Origin: an uncultured bacterium
Lineage (GTDB): Bacteria > Cyanobacteriota > Vampirovibrionia > Gastranaerophilales > Gastranaerophilaceae
Length of the DNA: 58,215 nucleotides
Reading direction: 5' to 3'
Assembly: GCA_949282195.1 (NCBI GenBank)
Contig: CASDOW010000013.1
Span: forward strand, 1-58,215
The notes under the pieces: generated by a model
What the model was told of the DNA's origin: nothing
The model's input: only the letters and a program-made list of their open reading frames with translations
Databases searched by the model: none
Shown here: piece after piece, positions 44,504 to 52,307 of the stretch
Layout of the letters: the number at the start of each line of letters is the position of its first letter
Numbering within the stretch: the first letter of the stretch is position 1
Program-made: the position numbers and the translations under genes

Positions 44504-44842
44504 TTATTTTAAAGCTAAAATAGATTTTATAACATTTGCAATTATAGTTTGTTCTTTTTCGGTTGCGGTTTTTACAAGTTCACAAATCACATTAGGATTA
44601 TTTTCCATTTCCACAAAAACAAATAATTTATATATTTCTATTCCCAAAGCCTCAGCCAGTGAAGGTATTTTTGAAAAATGAATTGAATTTTTACCTCTTT
44701 CAATATAGCCTATGGTGTTTGGAGCAACACCTGCCTTTTCAGCCAATTGTTCTTGGGTTAATTTAGCCAATTTTCTATAATATTTAACATTTTGACCAAA
44801 TTTCTTTTTAAAATCATTCATATAGTAATTATGCAATATCAA
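44504..44842 (-). CDS. XRE-family helix-turn-helix regulator (second gene of pair)
   Basis: 112 residues, or 105 from ATG 44821 (MNDFKKKFGQNVKYYRKLAKLTQEQLAEKAGVAPNTIGYIERG...FSKIPSLAEALGIEIYKLFVF). The TTG 44842 start overlaps the stop of the upstream XRE gene as TTGA. The C-terminal half is a short helical part of unknown role. Paired XRE genes suggest a repressor/antirepressor or an antitoxin-like arrangement with the divergent gene at 45265. Confidence 0.83.
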   Translation of the reverse strand: MILHNYYMNDFKKKFGQNVKYYRKLAKLTQEQLAEKAGVAPNTIGYIERGKNSIHFSKIPSLAEALGIEIYKLFVFVEMENNPNVICELVKTATEKEQTIIANVIKSILALK

Positions 44843-45198
44843 TCAACTTTAGTAATATCGAGCATTTTGCTTAACATTTCATATATTAAACCCAATTGAG
44901 TACGACTAGCAGATTTCAGAAGATTATTAATAGAATTAATTGTTTTTTCATCAGTTTTTGCTTCACGAGCTATAAAGAATTTATATAGTTCTATTTCTAA
45001 TGTATCGGCTATTTTACTCAATAAAGTCAACGATATTCTATCTTTGCCAATCTCACAATGTCCTATTGTAGATGTTTCGCAACCAACTTTTTCGGCAAGT
45101 TCTGCTTGTGTATATCCGGCGTTCACTCTTAATTCTCTAAGTCTTGCACCTATTTGTTTATCTAATTTTGTTCCCATATAAATTATTATCCTTTTCAT
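44839..45198 (-). CDS. XRE-family helix-turn-helix regulator (first gene of pair)
   Basis: 119 residues, with the more probable start at ATG 45177 (MGTKLDKQIGARLRELRVNAGYTQAELAEKVGCETSTIGHCEIGKDRISLTLLSKIADTLEIELYKFFIA). The C-terminal part is helical. It is divergent from the secreted-protein gene by 66 bp, so it is placed to control it. It overlaps the second XRE gene by 4 bp. Confidence 0.85.
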   Translation of the reverse strand: MKRIIIYMGTKLDKQIGARLRELRVNAGYTQAELAEKVGCETSTIGHCEIGKDRISLTLLSKIADTLEIELYKFFIAREAKTDEKTINSINNLLKSASRTQLGLIYEMLSKMLDITKVD

Positions 45199-45264
45199 TT
45201 AAAGCTAATTAAATGTTAAATATACTAATTAATATGGGTATATTTTCATGATATAATTATCTGT

Positions 45265-45720
45265 ATGAAAAAGATATTAATAATTATTTTCATTATTCTA
45301 TTAACTACATGTGTATTTGCTTATGAAAACTACACTACAATTAAAATCCTCTCTCATAAACACAATGAAATGAGCTATCAAATAGCTTGGTGTAGGGCGC
45401 ATAATGGAATAATAGAATATGAAAATTTTGATAAGACAAGAGTTGATTGTTTAACAGAATTACACGCTGTTGAATTTGATTTTTATAATAAATGGGCAGA
45501 AAGTATAGGACAAGCTCTTTATTATGGTTTTATGACAGGTAAAAGACCAAAAGTTGTGTTAATTTTAGAAAATCCAAAAATGCAAATAATTTACTATAAT
45601 AGAATTTCAAAGTTATCTGAAATTTATAATTTTGATGTTGAATATGTAACAAATGATATTTTAAATCTTGATAAAAATGGAAAGTGTTTTAATAAAAAAT
45701 GTAAGTGTTATAGACTCTAA
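45265..45720 (+). CDS. Secreted small protein with nuclease-like residues
   Basis: A 151-residue protein with a signal peptide (MKKILIIIFIILLTTCVFA). The mature part has HNEMSYQIAWCRAHNGIIEYENFDKTRVDCLTELHAVEFDFYNKWAESIGQALYYGF. The spacing of RVD, AVEFD, NKW and IGQ resembles PD-(D/E)xK nuclease-like proteins found in mobile DNA of other bacteria, but exact catalytic residues are not certain. It ends in a Cys-rich tail (CFNKKCKCYRL). It is preceded by a divergent XRE gene. Base composition is AT-rich like the genes nearby. The function is unknown. Confidence 0.65.
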   Translation: MKKILIIIFIILLTTCVFAYENYTTIKILSHKHNEMSYQIAWCRAHNGIIEYENFDKTRVDCLTELHAVEFDFYNKWAESIGQALYYGFMTGKRPKVVLILENPKMQIIYYNRISKLSEIYNFDVEYVTNDILNLDKNGKCFNKKCKCYRL

Positions 45721-45737
45721 ACTTCGCTTAATATTGC

Positions 45738-45834
45738 TCCTGTAAAATTTGCCTACGGCAAGAATTTGAAACGCACCCCAAGGGTGTTTCCAATCCCTAA
45801 AGCTCACAAGTTCGCTAAGGGATTGTGGGCATCG
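45738..45834. repeat. Right arm of the 97-bp inverted repeat and following repeat-rich spacer
   Basis: It matches the reverse complement of 44304-44400 at 94 of 97 positions. The spacer through 46150 is GC-richer and rich in hairpins; 45973-46005 is the reverse complement of 14104-14136, and about 46087-46152 is a diverged relative of 58014-58079. No gene is seen between 45721 and 46200. Confidence 0.85.
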
Positions 45835-46200
45835 CCATAGTACGGTTTCCGCACTTGGCACGAGCTCAACGCTCCTGCCTACGTGCTCCACACACTTAAG
45901 CCTTTTTTGTTTTCGCTAAGTCGAGTTTAGCTATCGCTTTCTTCCGGCTGTGGGTATTTCGGCTCTGTTTGGCTAAAGTCGCCAAACAGCCTCAATTATC
46001 CTACGCCGGCTATCAATAGTTACGACCAAAACTCATCGTTTTGGTCTTCACTCTGGCTATCGCTTTCAAACTTCAAAAGGTTCTTCACACACCTGTGCCC
46101 CAAACTTCGCTCACTAAGTTTGCCCTGCAAACTAAGGTTCGCTCGTTTGGGGATATTAACAAATGTTAAAATTTTTTAAAAAAATAAGCAAATTTCCCTA

Positions 46201-46229
46201 TTGTAGTTTTTTTTGATATATTGTATATT
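46201..46229 (+). promoter_or_regulatory. speD promoter
   Basis: TTGTAG (46201-46206), a 17-bp spacer and TATATT (46224-46229). The start is expected near 46236, which rules out the first TTG at 46229 as a start codon. Confidence 0.55.
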
Positions 46230-46273
46230 TGTCTTGGACAAAAATTATAGTTAATTATAAGGGGGAATATGAA

Positions 46274-46717
46274 TTGGCAATAATGACACCTATTGGAAAT
46301 ATGACAGCTCCTCAAAAACAGCAATATCTTGGTAGACACATACTGGCTGAATTTTTTGAATGTGATCCGAATGTTTTAAACAATCCTAAGTTGGTTGAAA
46401 AATATATGTTAGAAGCTGCTCTTGAATGTGGCGCAACGATAGTTAATAAATGTTTTCATTTATTCGCTCCGCATGGTGTATCGGGCGTTGTTATTATTTC
46501 TGAAAGTCATTTAGCTATTCATACATGGCCTGAATATGGTTATGCAGCAGTTGATTTATTTACTTGCGGCGAACAATGTGACCCAAAAGTTTCTTATGAA
46601 TTTTTAAAAGCTAAATTTAACTCTAAAGACGCTAAATATTCTCAATTAAATCGAGGTTTAATGGATTTTGATGAGCATGTTGAACATCAAGCTTTTAAAT
46701 TATCTGAAACATTTTAA
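46274..46717 (+). CDS. speD: S-adenosylmethionine decarboxylase proenzyme
   Basis: 147 residues from TTG 46274, chosen since AAGGGGG lies 8 bp before it; ATG 46283 (17 bp away) is less likely. It has [28 protein letters not shown]: the self-cleavage occurs before the Ser of ESH, giving a pyruvoyl enzyme. It makes decarboxylated SAM, the aminopropyl donor for spermidine. speE is not adjacent. It lies after the repeat-rich accessory region and is followed by rimI. Confidence 0.94.
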   Translation: MAIMTPIGNMTAPQKQQYLGRHILAEFFECDPNVLNNPKLVEKYMLEAALECGATIVNKCFHLFAPHGVSGVVIISESHLAIHTWPEYGYAAVDLFTCGEQCDPKVSYEFLKAKFNSKDAKYSQLNRGLMDFDEHVEHQAFKLSETF

Positions 46718-46748
46718 TTAAATTGCCTTTTTATGTTAACATAATGGC

Positions 46749-47279
46749 ATGACAAAATTTAAAATCAAAAAAATGACTCACGAAAATATTGATGATATTC
46801 TTCAAATTGAAGAATTATGCTACGGCGAACATCATTGGTCTCGTGAGTCTTTTTTGACCGAATTAAATAATAAAATCTCATCATATAAATGTATTTTAAC
46901 TCAGCAAGATAAATGCGTGGGCTATATGGGCATATGGAAAATAATGGATGAAGCACATGTGACAAATTTATCCGTACATCCAAATTTCCAAAATAGAAAA
47001 CTCGCCCATATATTACTTTTATCTGCAATAGACGAGTGCTACAAAAATAAAATAAAATATATTACTCTTGAAGTCCGCGTTTCAAATAAAAAAGCTATAC
47101 ATCTTTATGAGAAATTCGGCTTTAAGTCATTGGGTGTTAGAAAAAAATATTATCAAGACAACAATGAAGATGCATTAATAATGTGGAGTGAAAATATTTT
47201 TGATAAAAAATATAAAGAATTATATGATAGAATTAGTAAAGATATAATAGAAGCAAAAAATGATAAACAAACGCTATAA
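46749..47279 (+). CDS. rimI: Ribosomal-protein-alanine N-acetyltransferase (GNAT)
   Basis: A 176-residue GNAT protein: ILQIEELCYGEHHWSRESFLTELNN, AHVTNLSVHPNFQNRKLAHILLLSAIDEC and LEVRVSNKKAIHLYEKFGFKSLGVRKKYYQDNNEDALIMW. These fit RimI, which acetylates the N-terminus of S18. The normal acetyl-CoA loop R/Q-x-x-G/A appears as QNRKLA. It overlaps the following membrane-protein gene by 20 bp. Confidence 0.87.
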   Translation: MTKFKIKKMTHENIDDILQIEELCYGEHHWSRESFLTELNNKISSYKCILTQQDKCVGYMGIWKIMDEAHVTNLSVHPNFQNRKLAHILLLSAIDECYKNKIKYITLEVRVSNKKAIHLYEKFGFKSLGVRKKYYQDNNEDALIMWSENIFDKKYKELYDRISKDIIEAKNDKQTL

Positions 47280-48006
47280 GGACATATTTAATCAATATAT
47301 TTATAAAGGTGAGCCTACTCCCCTTACTATTGGTACGCTTGTTGTGTGTGCATTGTGTTTTTTATTATTAATAATAGCAACATTTACACAAATTACAATA
47401 AGCCACCCTTGGCTAAAAGTTGTTCCTGATGAAGGTCTTAATTTATATACAAAAACGCTTTTATATACTCCGCAAATTCCAATTATGATATTAATAATCT
47501 ACATTTTAGGTAAATATTATTCTCTTATTATGTTTGCTTTTTATCTTATGGTAGGTTTTTTTATCTGGCCTATATTTGTTTTTGGTGGTGGTCTTGAATA
47601 TATTCAAAATTATCTTTTTGGATATTTTGCAGGTTTTATTATAGCTATTTTTATCGCAGGAACAATCTTACAGTTAAATAATTCTCTTAAAAATAGGCTT
47701 TTAGCGGCTGTTTTTGGAGTAATTTCAATACATGTCTGCGGTTTTATTTATTGCATTATTTTAGCTTTATTTAAAGTTATAGATTTTAATCTTATTTTTC
47801 CTATTGTAAATATTGTAACTGTTAATAAAATTATCTATGACATTATTTTTTCAATGATAATATTACTGATTGCGCCATATATTAAAAATGTTCTATGGAC
47901 TTGCATGAAACCAAAACCGGATACAAGAAAGAAATTAAAAAATTCCCGCAAAAGAAACCAAATAATCAGTGATAACATTAATCAACATAGGCAAAATGAC
48001 GATTAA
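47260..48006 (+). CDS. BioY-like membrane protein (biotin ECF substrate-binding component)
   Basis: 248 residues, about six membrane helices. The segment TPQIPIMILIIYILGKYYSLIMFAFYLMVGFFIWPIFVFGGGLEYIQNYLFGYFAGFI matches the BioY layout (P-x-Q..., G-x-P-x-F-x-G-G, G-Y-x-x-G-F). BioY binds biotin and works with ECF module proteins, none of which is adjacent. The basic C-terminal tail (KLKNSRKRNQIISDNINQHR) is encoded opposite the end of fliR. I am only moderately sure of the family. Confidence 0.6.
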   Translation: MINKRYKDIFNQYIYKGEPTPLTIGTLVVCALCFLLLIIATFTQITISHPWLKVVPDEGLNLYTKTLLYTPQIPIMILIIYILGKYYSLIMFAFYLMVGFFIWPIFVFGGGLEYIQNYLFGYFAGFIIAIFIAGTILQLNNSLKNRLLAAVFGVISIHVCGFIYCIILALFKVIDFNLIFPIVNIVTVNKIIYDIIFSMIILLIAPYIKNVLWTCMKPKPDTRKKLKNSRKRNQIISDNINQHRQNDD

Positions 48007-48714
48007 TATAAAAGCTCCCATAACAGGCTTAAATAAGAAACTCAAAGAAAATACGTTAACTTGAGGAGCTGTTTTAGATATTATCCCTAAAATTAAATCT
48101 TGTCCTAATGTTGCAAGCAAAATCGGTCCTGCAATATGAAGCCCCATAAATAAAATATTACCTGTGATTTCGCTTAAATATTGCACGTTGATTATATTTT
48201 CAAAATGAAAATTTACGCTATACATAGGGTATAATTCGAAGCTCTTTATAAAAGCATTAAAAAGCCAATATAAACCACCTGAATACATAAAAATTATAAT
48301 AGATAAAACTGAAAAAAAGTTTGCCATAACGCTAACTTGGCTTTTTGTGCTTGGGTCCATAATCATAGCTGAAGATAAACCCATTTGCGTATTTATCATA
48401 TCTCCGCCTGTTAAGATTGCTGCTAAAATGCAATTTGCTACAAAGCCAATAATTGCACCAAAAAGGAAATTCAAAGCCATACAAAGGAATATCGGAGTTC
48501 CATCTGGCGGTGCGGTTGGCTTTAAAACACCTGTTATAATAATCGTACAAATAATTGCAAAAGACAACCTCACAAGCGAAGGGATTTCGCTTTTTGATAG
48601 AACAGGTGCAAGGCGCATTAATCCCACAAGGCGCAAAAATATCATTATACCTGCACCAAAAACTCCGTTGATTTCAGGAAAAAGAGTTGCAAATTGTTTT
48701 AAAATTTCATCCAA
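47935..48714 (-). CDS. fliR: Flagellar export protein FliR (SctT-like)
   Basis: A 259-residue membrane protein. It has the FliR pattern GIMIFLRLVGLMRLAPVLSKSEIPSLVRLSFAIICTIII near the start, GGDMINTQMGLSSAMIMDPSTKSQVSVMANF, and GLHIAGPILLATLGQDLILGIISKTAPQVNVF. It forms part of the core export gate with FliP and FliQ. It is the last gene of the fliN-O-P-Q-R set. Its 3' end overlaps the opposite bioY-like gene by 72 bp. Confidence 0.9.
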   Translation of the reverse strand: MDEILKQFATLFPEINGVFGAGIMIFLRLVGLMRLAPVLSKSEIPSLVRLSFAIICTIIITGVLKPTAPPDGTPIFLCMALNFLFGAIIGFVANCILAAILTGGDMINTQMGLSSAMIMDPSTKSQVSVMANFFSVLSIIIFMYSGGLYWLFNAFIKSFELYPMYSVNFHFENIINVQYLSEITGNILFMGLHIAGPILLATLGQDLILGIISKTAPQVNVFSLSFLFKPVMGAFILIVILPMLINVITDYLVSFAGIF

Positions 48715-48726
48715 TTTTTACTCCCT

Positions 48727-49221
48727 TTAATTTCTATTTTGTATTTTTATTTTTTCAATAAAATTAGGTTCGCTTGCGGGTGTTTGTTTAGATTTTACAT
48801 ATATGGAATGCTTTGTTGCTTTTTTATCCCAAGGTATATTACCTTGATTTATTAAAGCTTTATTCAAACTTCCGTCTGAGTTGATTTTATCTTGCATTTC
48901 CGCGCTAAAAGGGCGAGTGTATTTATAGTAATCAGAAGGAAGCACATAAGTTTCATTTTTTGGAACAACTTCAAATGCAAGGTGTGTTCCTTCATATATA
49001 TAATTAGTTAAAATTTTTAAAAAATATCCGCCTAAAATAACTATGGATAAAAATACAAGCACAATCTTGGGAGCTGCCGCAATTGTTTGCTCTTGAACTT
49101 GTGTAACAGCTTGCAAAATTCCGACAACAAGCCCTACTGCCGCTGCAACCAATACACATGGCATGCTTATAGAAAGCATTACCATAAAACCTTTTGCTAA
49201 AAATTCTACCAATAATTCCAT
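48727..49221 (-). CDS. fliQ: Flagellar export protein FliQ with long C-terminal tail
   Basis: 164 residues, almost twice the usual 85-90. Residues 1-85 are a normal FliQ with two membrane helices (MVMLSISMPCVLVAAAVGLVVGILQAVTQVQEQTIAAAPKIVLVFLSIVILGGYF). The remaining roughly 75 residues are hydrophilic and unlike any FliQ tail I know (YVLPSDYYKYTRPFSAEMQDKINSDG...). There is no frameshift sign; the tail stays in frame to a proper stop. It overlaps fliP by one base. Confidence 0.88.
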   Translation of the reverse strand: MELLVEFLAKGFMVMLSISMPCVLVAAAVGLVVGILQAVTQVQEQTIAAAPKIVLVFLSIVILGGYFLKILTNYIYEGTHLAFEVVPKNETYVLPSDYYKYTRPFSAEMQDKINSDGSLNKALINQGNIPWDKKATKHSIYVKSKQTPASEPNFIEKIKIQNRN

Positions 49222-49862
49222 TAGTTAAAACTCTCCACAAGACCTTTAACAATTAAACTCCAACCGTCCACCGCAATAAATATCAATAGTTTAAACGGAG
49301 TTGATACAATTTGCGGAGATAACATAAACATACCTAAAGCCAGTAAAATGTTTGCTACAACTAAATCTAACACAATAAAAGGTACATAAATTATAAAACC
49401 TATTTCAAAAGCTGTTTTAAGTTCTGAAATGATATAAGCAGGTGCAACTTCCCACAAAGTTAATTCATCAGGGCTTTTAGGTGCAATACCTCTTGTTTTT
49501 TCAACAAAAAAGGCTAAATCTGATTGGCGGGTTTGTTTGAGCATAAACTCTTTTAAAGGCTTAGAGCTGGCGTTTAGCGCTTCAATTACATTTTGATTTT
49601 TTTGATAGGGAACTTGATATGCCTTATACATATTATCAAATACCGGCGCCATAGTGTATATTGTTAAAATCAAAGATAATCCGATTAAAGTAATAGCAGG
49701 TGGTACAGAGTTTGTTCCCATGGCTGTTTTAAGCATTGAAAAAACGACCGTAAATCTTAAAAAAGGAGTCATTGAAACAAAAACAAACGGTAATAGCGAA
49801 AATGACGCCATTACAACCAATAATTGAATAACAGGATTTAAATCTTTTAATAAATTATCCAT
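49221..49862 (-). CDS. fliP: Flagellar export protein FliP (SctR-like)
   Basis: 213 residues. It carries FVSMTPFLRFTVVFSMLKTAMGTNSVPPAITLIGLSLILTIYTMAPVF and FEIGFIIYVPFIVLDLVVANILLALGMFMLSPQIVSTPFKLLIF, typical of FliP/SctR. It lacks the cleavable signal peptide of many flagellar FliP proteins (about 245 residues), so it resembles SctR in length. With fliO beside it, a flagellar or flagellum-like system is most likely. It overlaps fliO by 8 bp. Confidence 0.92.
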   Translation of the reverse strand: MDNLLKDLNPVIQLLVVMASFSLLPFVFVSMTPFLRFTVVFSMLKTAMGTNSVPPAITLIGLSLILTIYTMAPVFDNMYKAYQVPYQKNQNVIEALNASSKPLKEFMLKQTRQSDLAFFVEKTRGIAPKSPDELTLWEVAPAYIISELKTAFEIGFIIYVPFIVLDLVVANILLALGMFMLSPQIVSTPFKLLIFIAVDGWSLIVKGLVESFN

Positions 49863-50430
49863 TAAAATTTGCCTCTTTTGTATTTAAATCGTTTAATAAT
49901 TCTCTTAAAATTTCTTTTCTTTGAGAACCTCTGTGAAATTCGCTTATATCATTTGCGGGAGGACTTTGTGTTGCTTTTGCATATAGTTGATTAAATTGTT
50001 TTTGTAATTTTTCTAATTTAAGTCTTTCAAAATCATCAAATCTTTCTTTTGGTTTTTCTTTTATTTCTTCAAATTGAGTATTTGAAAAGTTTTCATATTC
50101 TTGTTTTTTAGGAATAAAGTCAATATTTTTATCGGCATTTTGCATTGCTTGTCTGATGATTTTTGAATTTTGTTTATTATCATCTTCATCAAGTTTTGCT
50201 AAAAATGTTGTGTGTTCTACTCCTGAAGCAATTAAAAATTTTTCATTTTTAATTTTTACTACAAGCAAGGTTTTTTTAGGACCGATAGGTAATGAATCAA
50301 TTACTTTTATCAGGCCTTTATTGTCTTTTTTTGAAGTTAAAATTGTTTTTTTATAGACAATATAGCCGACAATTAAGATGCCTATCATTGCAAGTGTGTA
50401 AAATATAAAAGCTGTAATGTATGTTATCAT
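49855..50430 (-). CDS. fliO: FliO-like membrane protein
   Basis: 191 residues. One N-terminal membrane helix (ITYITAFIFYTLAMIGILIVGYIVY) is followed by a small beta domain (IKVIDSLPIGPKKTLLVVKIKNEKFLIASGVEHTTFLAKL) that is the FliO hallmark. The remaining part is charged and disordered. FliO helps to assemble the FliP ring. The position between the SpoA gene and fliP supports this. Confidence 0.87.
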   Translation of the reverse strand: MITYITAFIFYTLAMIGILIVGYIVYKKTILTSKKDNKGLIKVIDSLPIGPKKTLLVVKIKNEKFLIASGVEHTTFLAKLDEDDNKQNSKIIRQAMQNADKNIDFIPKKQEYENFSNTQFEEIKEKPKERFDDFERLKLEKLQKQFNQLYAKATQSPPANDISEFHRGSQRKEILRELLNDLNTKEANFNG

Positions 50431-50445
50431 TTTTTATTCCCTTTT

Positions 50446-51669
50446 TTATTTTTCAAAGTCTGAATAGTCAAATTCTTCGTCTACTGTTTGAGTTTTTACC
50501 GGTTGCGGTTGAGTTGGCGGTTTTGCCTGTTGTGGCTGCGGCTGCGTCTTTGCTTGAGGTTTTGCTTGTTGCGGCTGAGGTTTTGCTTGAGGTTTTGCTT
50601 GTTGCGGCTGCGGTTTTTGTTCGACTTTTGCTTTTGGAGCGCTCATGACCTCATTTAATCTAACTGCATACCTATCATTAATAATAATCAAATCCCCTTT
50701 TGCAACCTTTTTTTCTTCAACATATAAAGAAATTTCATTGTCAAAAACAGAGCCTAAATCAACAATTTGACCTTGGGTAATTTGTTTTAGTTCCCCTATT
50801 GTCATCTTAACTTTATCAAATTCGGCATTTATTTCTACCTGAATATCATCCCAGAGATTTTTTTCCATTGTTACCTCATTATTAATTTCATTGTTTATTT
50901 CTTCATTTTCTTCCTGATTTAGATTAATTATCATATCGGAGTTAACTTTTACTTTAAATTCTTTTTCAAAATTTCCTGAAATTAAAGTTAATTTGTCATA
51001 TTTACTGTTTTCTAACAGGATTATGTCTTCATTTGTCAGATTTTTTAATTCTTCCAAGGTTAATTTTGAGCTGCCTGCTCTTAATCTGACTGTTGCTTGT
51101 TGTTTAATGAAATCGTTATCATCAAATGATGTTACTTTTTTTAATTCTGCAAACGGCACTCTATCTAATGGGACAGAAACCATGATTAATGAAACATCAG
51201 AATTATTTGACATCACATAAAATATGAAATTGATATTTTTTTCGCTTTTTTCGCTGAGCTTTGCTTCCTTTACAGGTATTAGCGAGGGTTTTAATTTTTT
51301 ATAAATAAATTCACAAAAACTGTTTAAAATTTTGATTTCAAGCGTGGTTAAATTTTTTAAATCAAAACTGTTTTTTGAATTATCCAAGGTTAAATCTAAG
51401 AAATTCTCGATATAATTTTTAGAAAGCCTTACTATAACGGGTTTATGGTTTTCAACTTTTATTTGACCCGAAAAAAAATCAACATTATTTACAAGAAATT
51501 CATCTCTAATGTTTCTGAAATCATTGATAGCTAATAACGAGACTTCGCAGTCCAATTCCCAATATGCTTGCAGAGCAGACTTAATCGCTTCGGTTAATGT
51601 CAAAACAAGCATACTAATATTTTTATTATAAAAAATATCTTTTTTCTTATAATCCACGCTAATGTCCAT
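50446..51669 (-). CDS. FliN/SctQ-type protein with two SpoA domains
   Basis: 407 residues. Residues 1-185 are an N-terminal domain of alpha/beta type; a first SpoA-like domain lies near 190-250 (RLRAGSSKLTLEELKNLTNEDIILLENSK) and a second, clear FliN-type SpoA near 295-345 (MTIGELKQITQGQIVDLGSVFDNEISLYVEEKKVAKGDLIIINDRYAVRLNEVM). A low-complexity Pro/Gln/Ala/Lys tail follows, ending in EEFDYSDFEK. Two SpoA modules in one chain resemble SctQ or a FliM-FliN fusion. It is the first gene of the fli set, 15 bp before fliO. Confidence 0.8.
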   Translation of the reverse strand: MDISVDYKKKDIFYNKNISMLVLTLTEAIKSALQAYWELDCEVSLLAINDFRNIRDEFLVNNVDFFSGQIKVENHKPVIVRLSKNYIENFLDLTLDNSKNSFDLKNLTTLEIKILNSFCEFIYKKLKPSLIPVKEAKLSEKSEKNINFIFYVMSNNSDVSLIMVSVPLDRVPFAELKKVTSFDDNDFIKQQATVRLRAGSSKLTLEELKNLTNEDIILLENSKYDKLTLISGNFEKEFKVKVNSDMIINLNQEENEEINNEINNEVTMEKNLWDDIQVEINAEFDKVKMTIGELKQITQGQIVDLGSVFDNEISLYVEEKKVAKGDLIIINDRYAVRLNEVMSAPKAKVEQKPQPQQAKPQAKPQPQQAKPQAKTQPQPQQAKPPTQPQPVKTQTVDEEFDYSDFEK

Positions 51670-51762
51670 TTTTGGCTATAAAAACCCACAAATATTATAT
51701 AATTTTATTTTTCATCAAGGCAATTTATTAAAAAAATGTAATATGAAAATTAAATTTAGCTC

Positions 51763-51791
51763 TTGCAAAAATAAAAATTGAAAGGTAGAAT
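51763..51791 (+). promoter_or_regulatory. Promoter with long leader before the 120-residue gene
   Basis: TTGCAA (51763-51768), 17-bp spacer, TAGAAT (51786-51791). The leader to ATG 51934 would be about 136 nt and includes A/T tracts near 51830-51850. No riboswitch was recognised. Confidence 0.5.
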
Positions 51792-51933
51792 ATTAAGAAA
51801 TATAAAATTCATGATGGAAGTAAAATTTTTAAAAAATTTTTAAAATTAATAGCAAATTTTTTTAATTACATGTTTTGTATAAGAAATGCTGTTATTGCGT
51901 TTAACTCAAGAGAAACAAACCGGAGAGTAATTA

Positions 51934-52296
51934 ATGAATAATGACATCAGAAATGGTTATCCGAAATACATAGGTTCGCAAAGTGCCAATCAAAGGTCCT
52001 CTGTTAATAAAAGTGTGCCTAATTCGCCTGCGATTGAACCTGAAATTCGTAAACCCATGGCTGATTCTATGGAAATTTTAGGTGCATTAGGTCATGCTCA
52101 AGTGAACATGGAAAATTTATGTGCCGATAAAAATGTCAGACATTCTGTTGACCAATATATCAAGGACCCTTTTTTTGCTCAAAGCTGGGTAAATTATTGC
52201 GATAACCTTATAGAAAGAGGTCACAATCTTGAAGATGCACTAAACAAAACAGATGAATTTTTCTCCGTATTGAAGGATAAAAACATATACAGTTAA
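51934..52296 (+). CDS. Hypothetical protein, 120 residues
   Basis: I do not recognise this protein. It starts MNNDIRNGYPKYIGSQSANQ after CCGGAGAG, is polar for about 45 residues, and then is helical (MADSMEILGALGHAQVNMENL, FAQSWVNYCDNLIERGHNLEDALNKTDEFF). No membrane segment or signal. It may be co-transcribed with upp, 11 bp after it, and lies divergent from the fli set. Confidence 0.65.
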   Translation: MNNDIRNGYPKYIGSQSANQRSSVNKSVPNSPAIEPEIRKPMADSMEILGALGHAQVNMENLCADKNVRHSVDQYIKDPFFAQSWVNYCDNLIERGHNLEDALNKTDEFFSVLKDKNIYS

Positions 52297-52307
52297 AGGA
52301 AACACAA

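Noticed and set aside
44268-44681. Open frame coding SLSELVSFRDWKHPWGAFQ
   Set aside because: It lies mostly in the inverted-repeat arm and then antisense to an XRE gene. The same peptide reappears from the other arm (45661-45891), as expected of repeat DNA rather than two genes.
50421-50648. Plus-strand hydrophobic frame opposite the SpoA-protein tail
   Set aside because: It is the complement of the low-complexity Pro/Gln/Lys tail, giving a Leu/Val/Ala-rich artefact.
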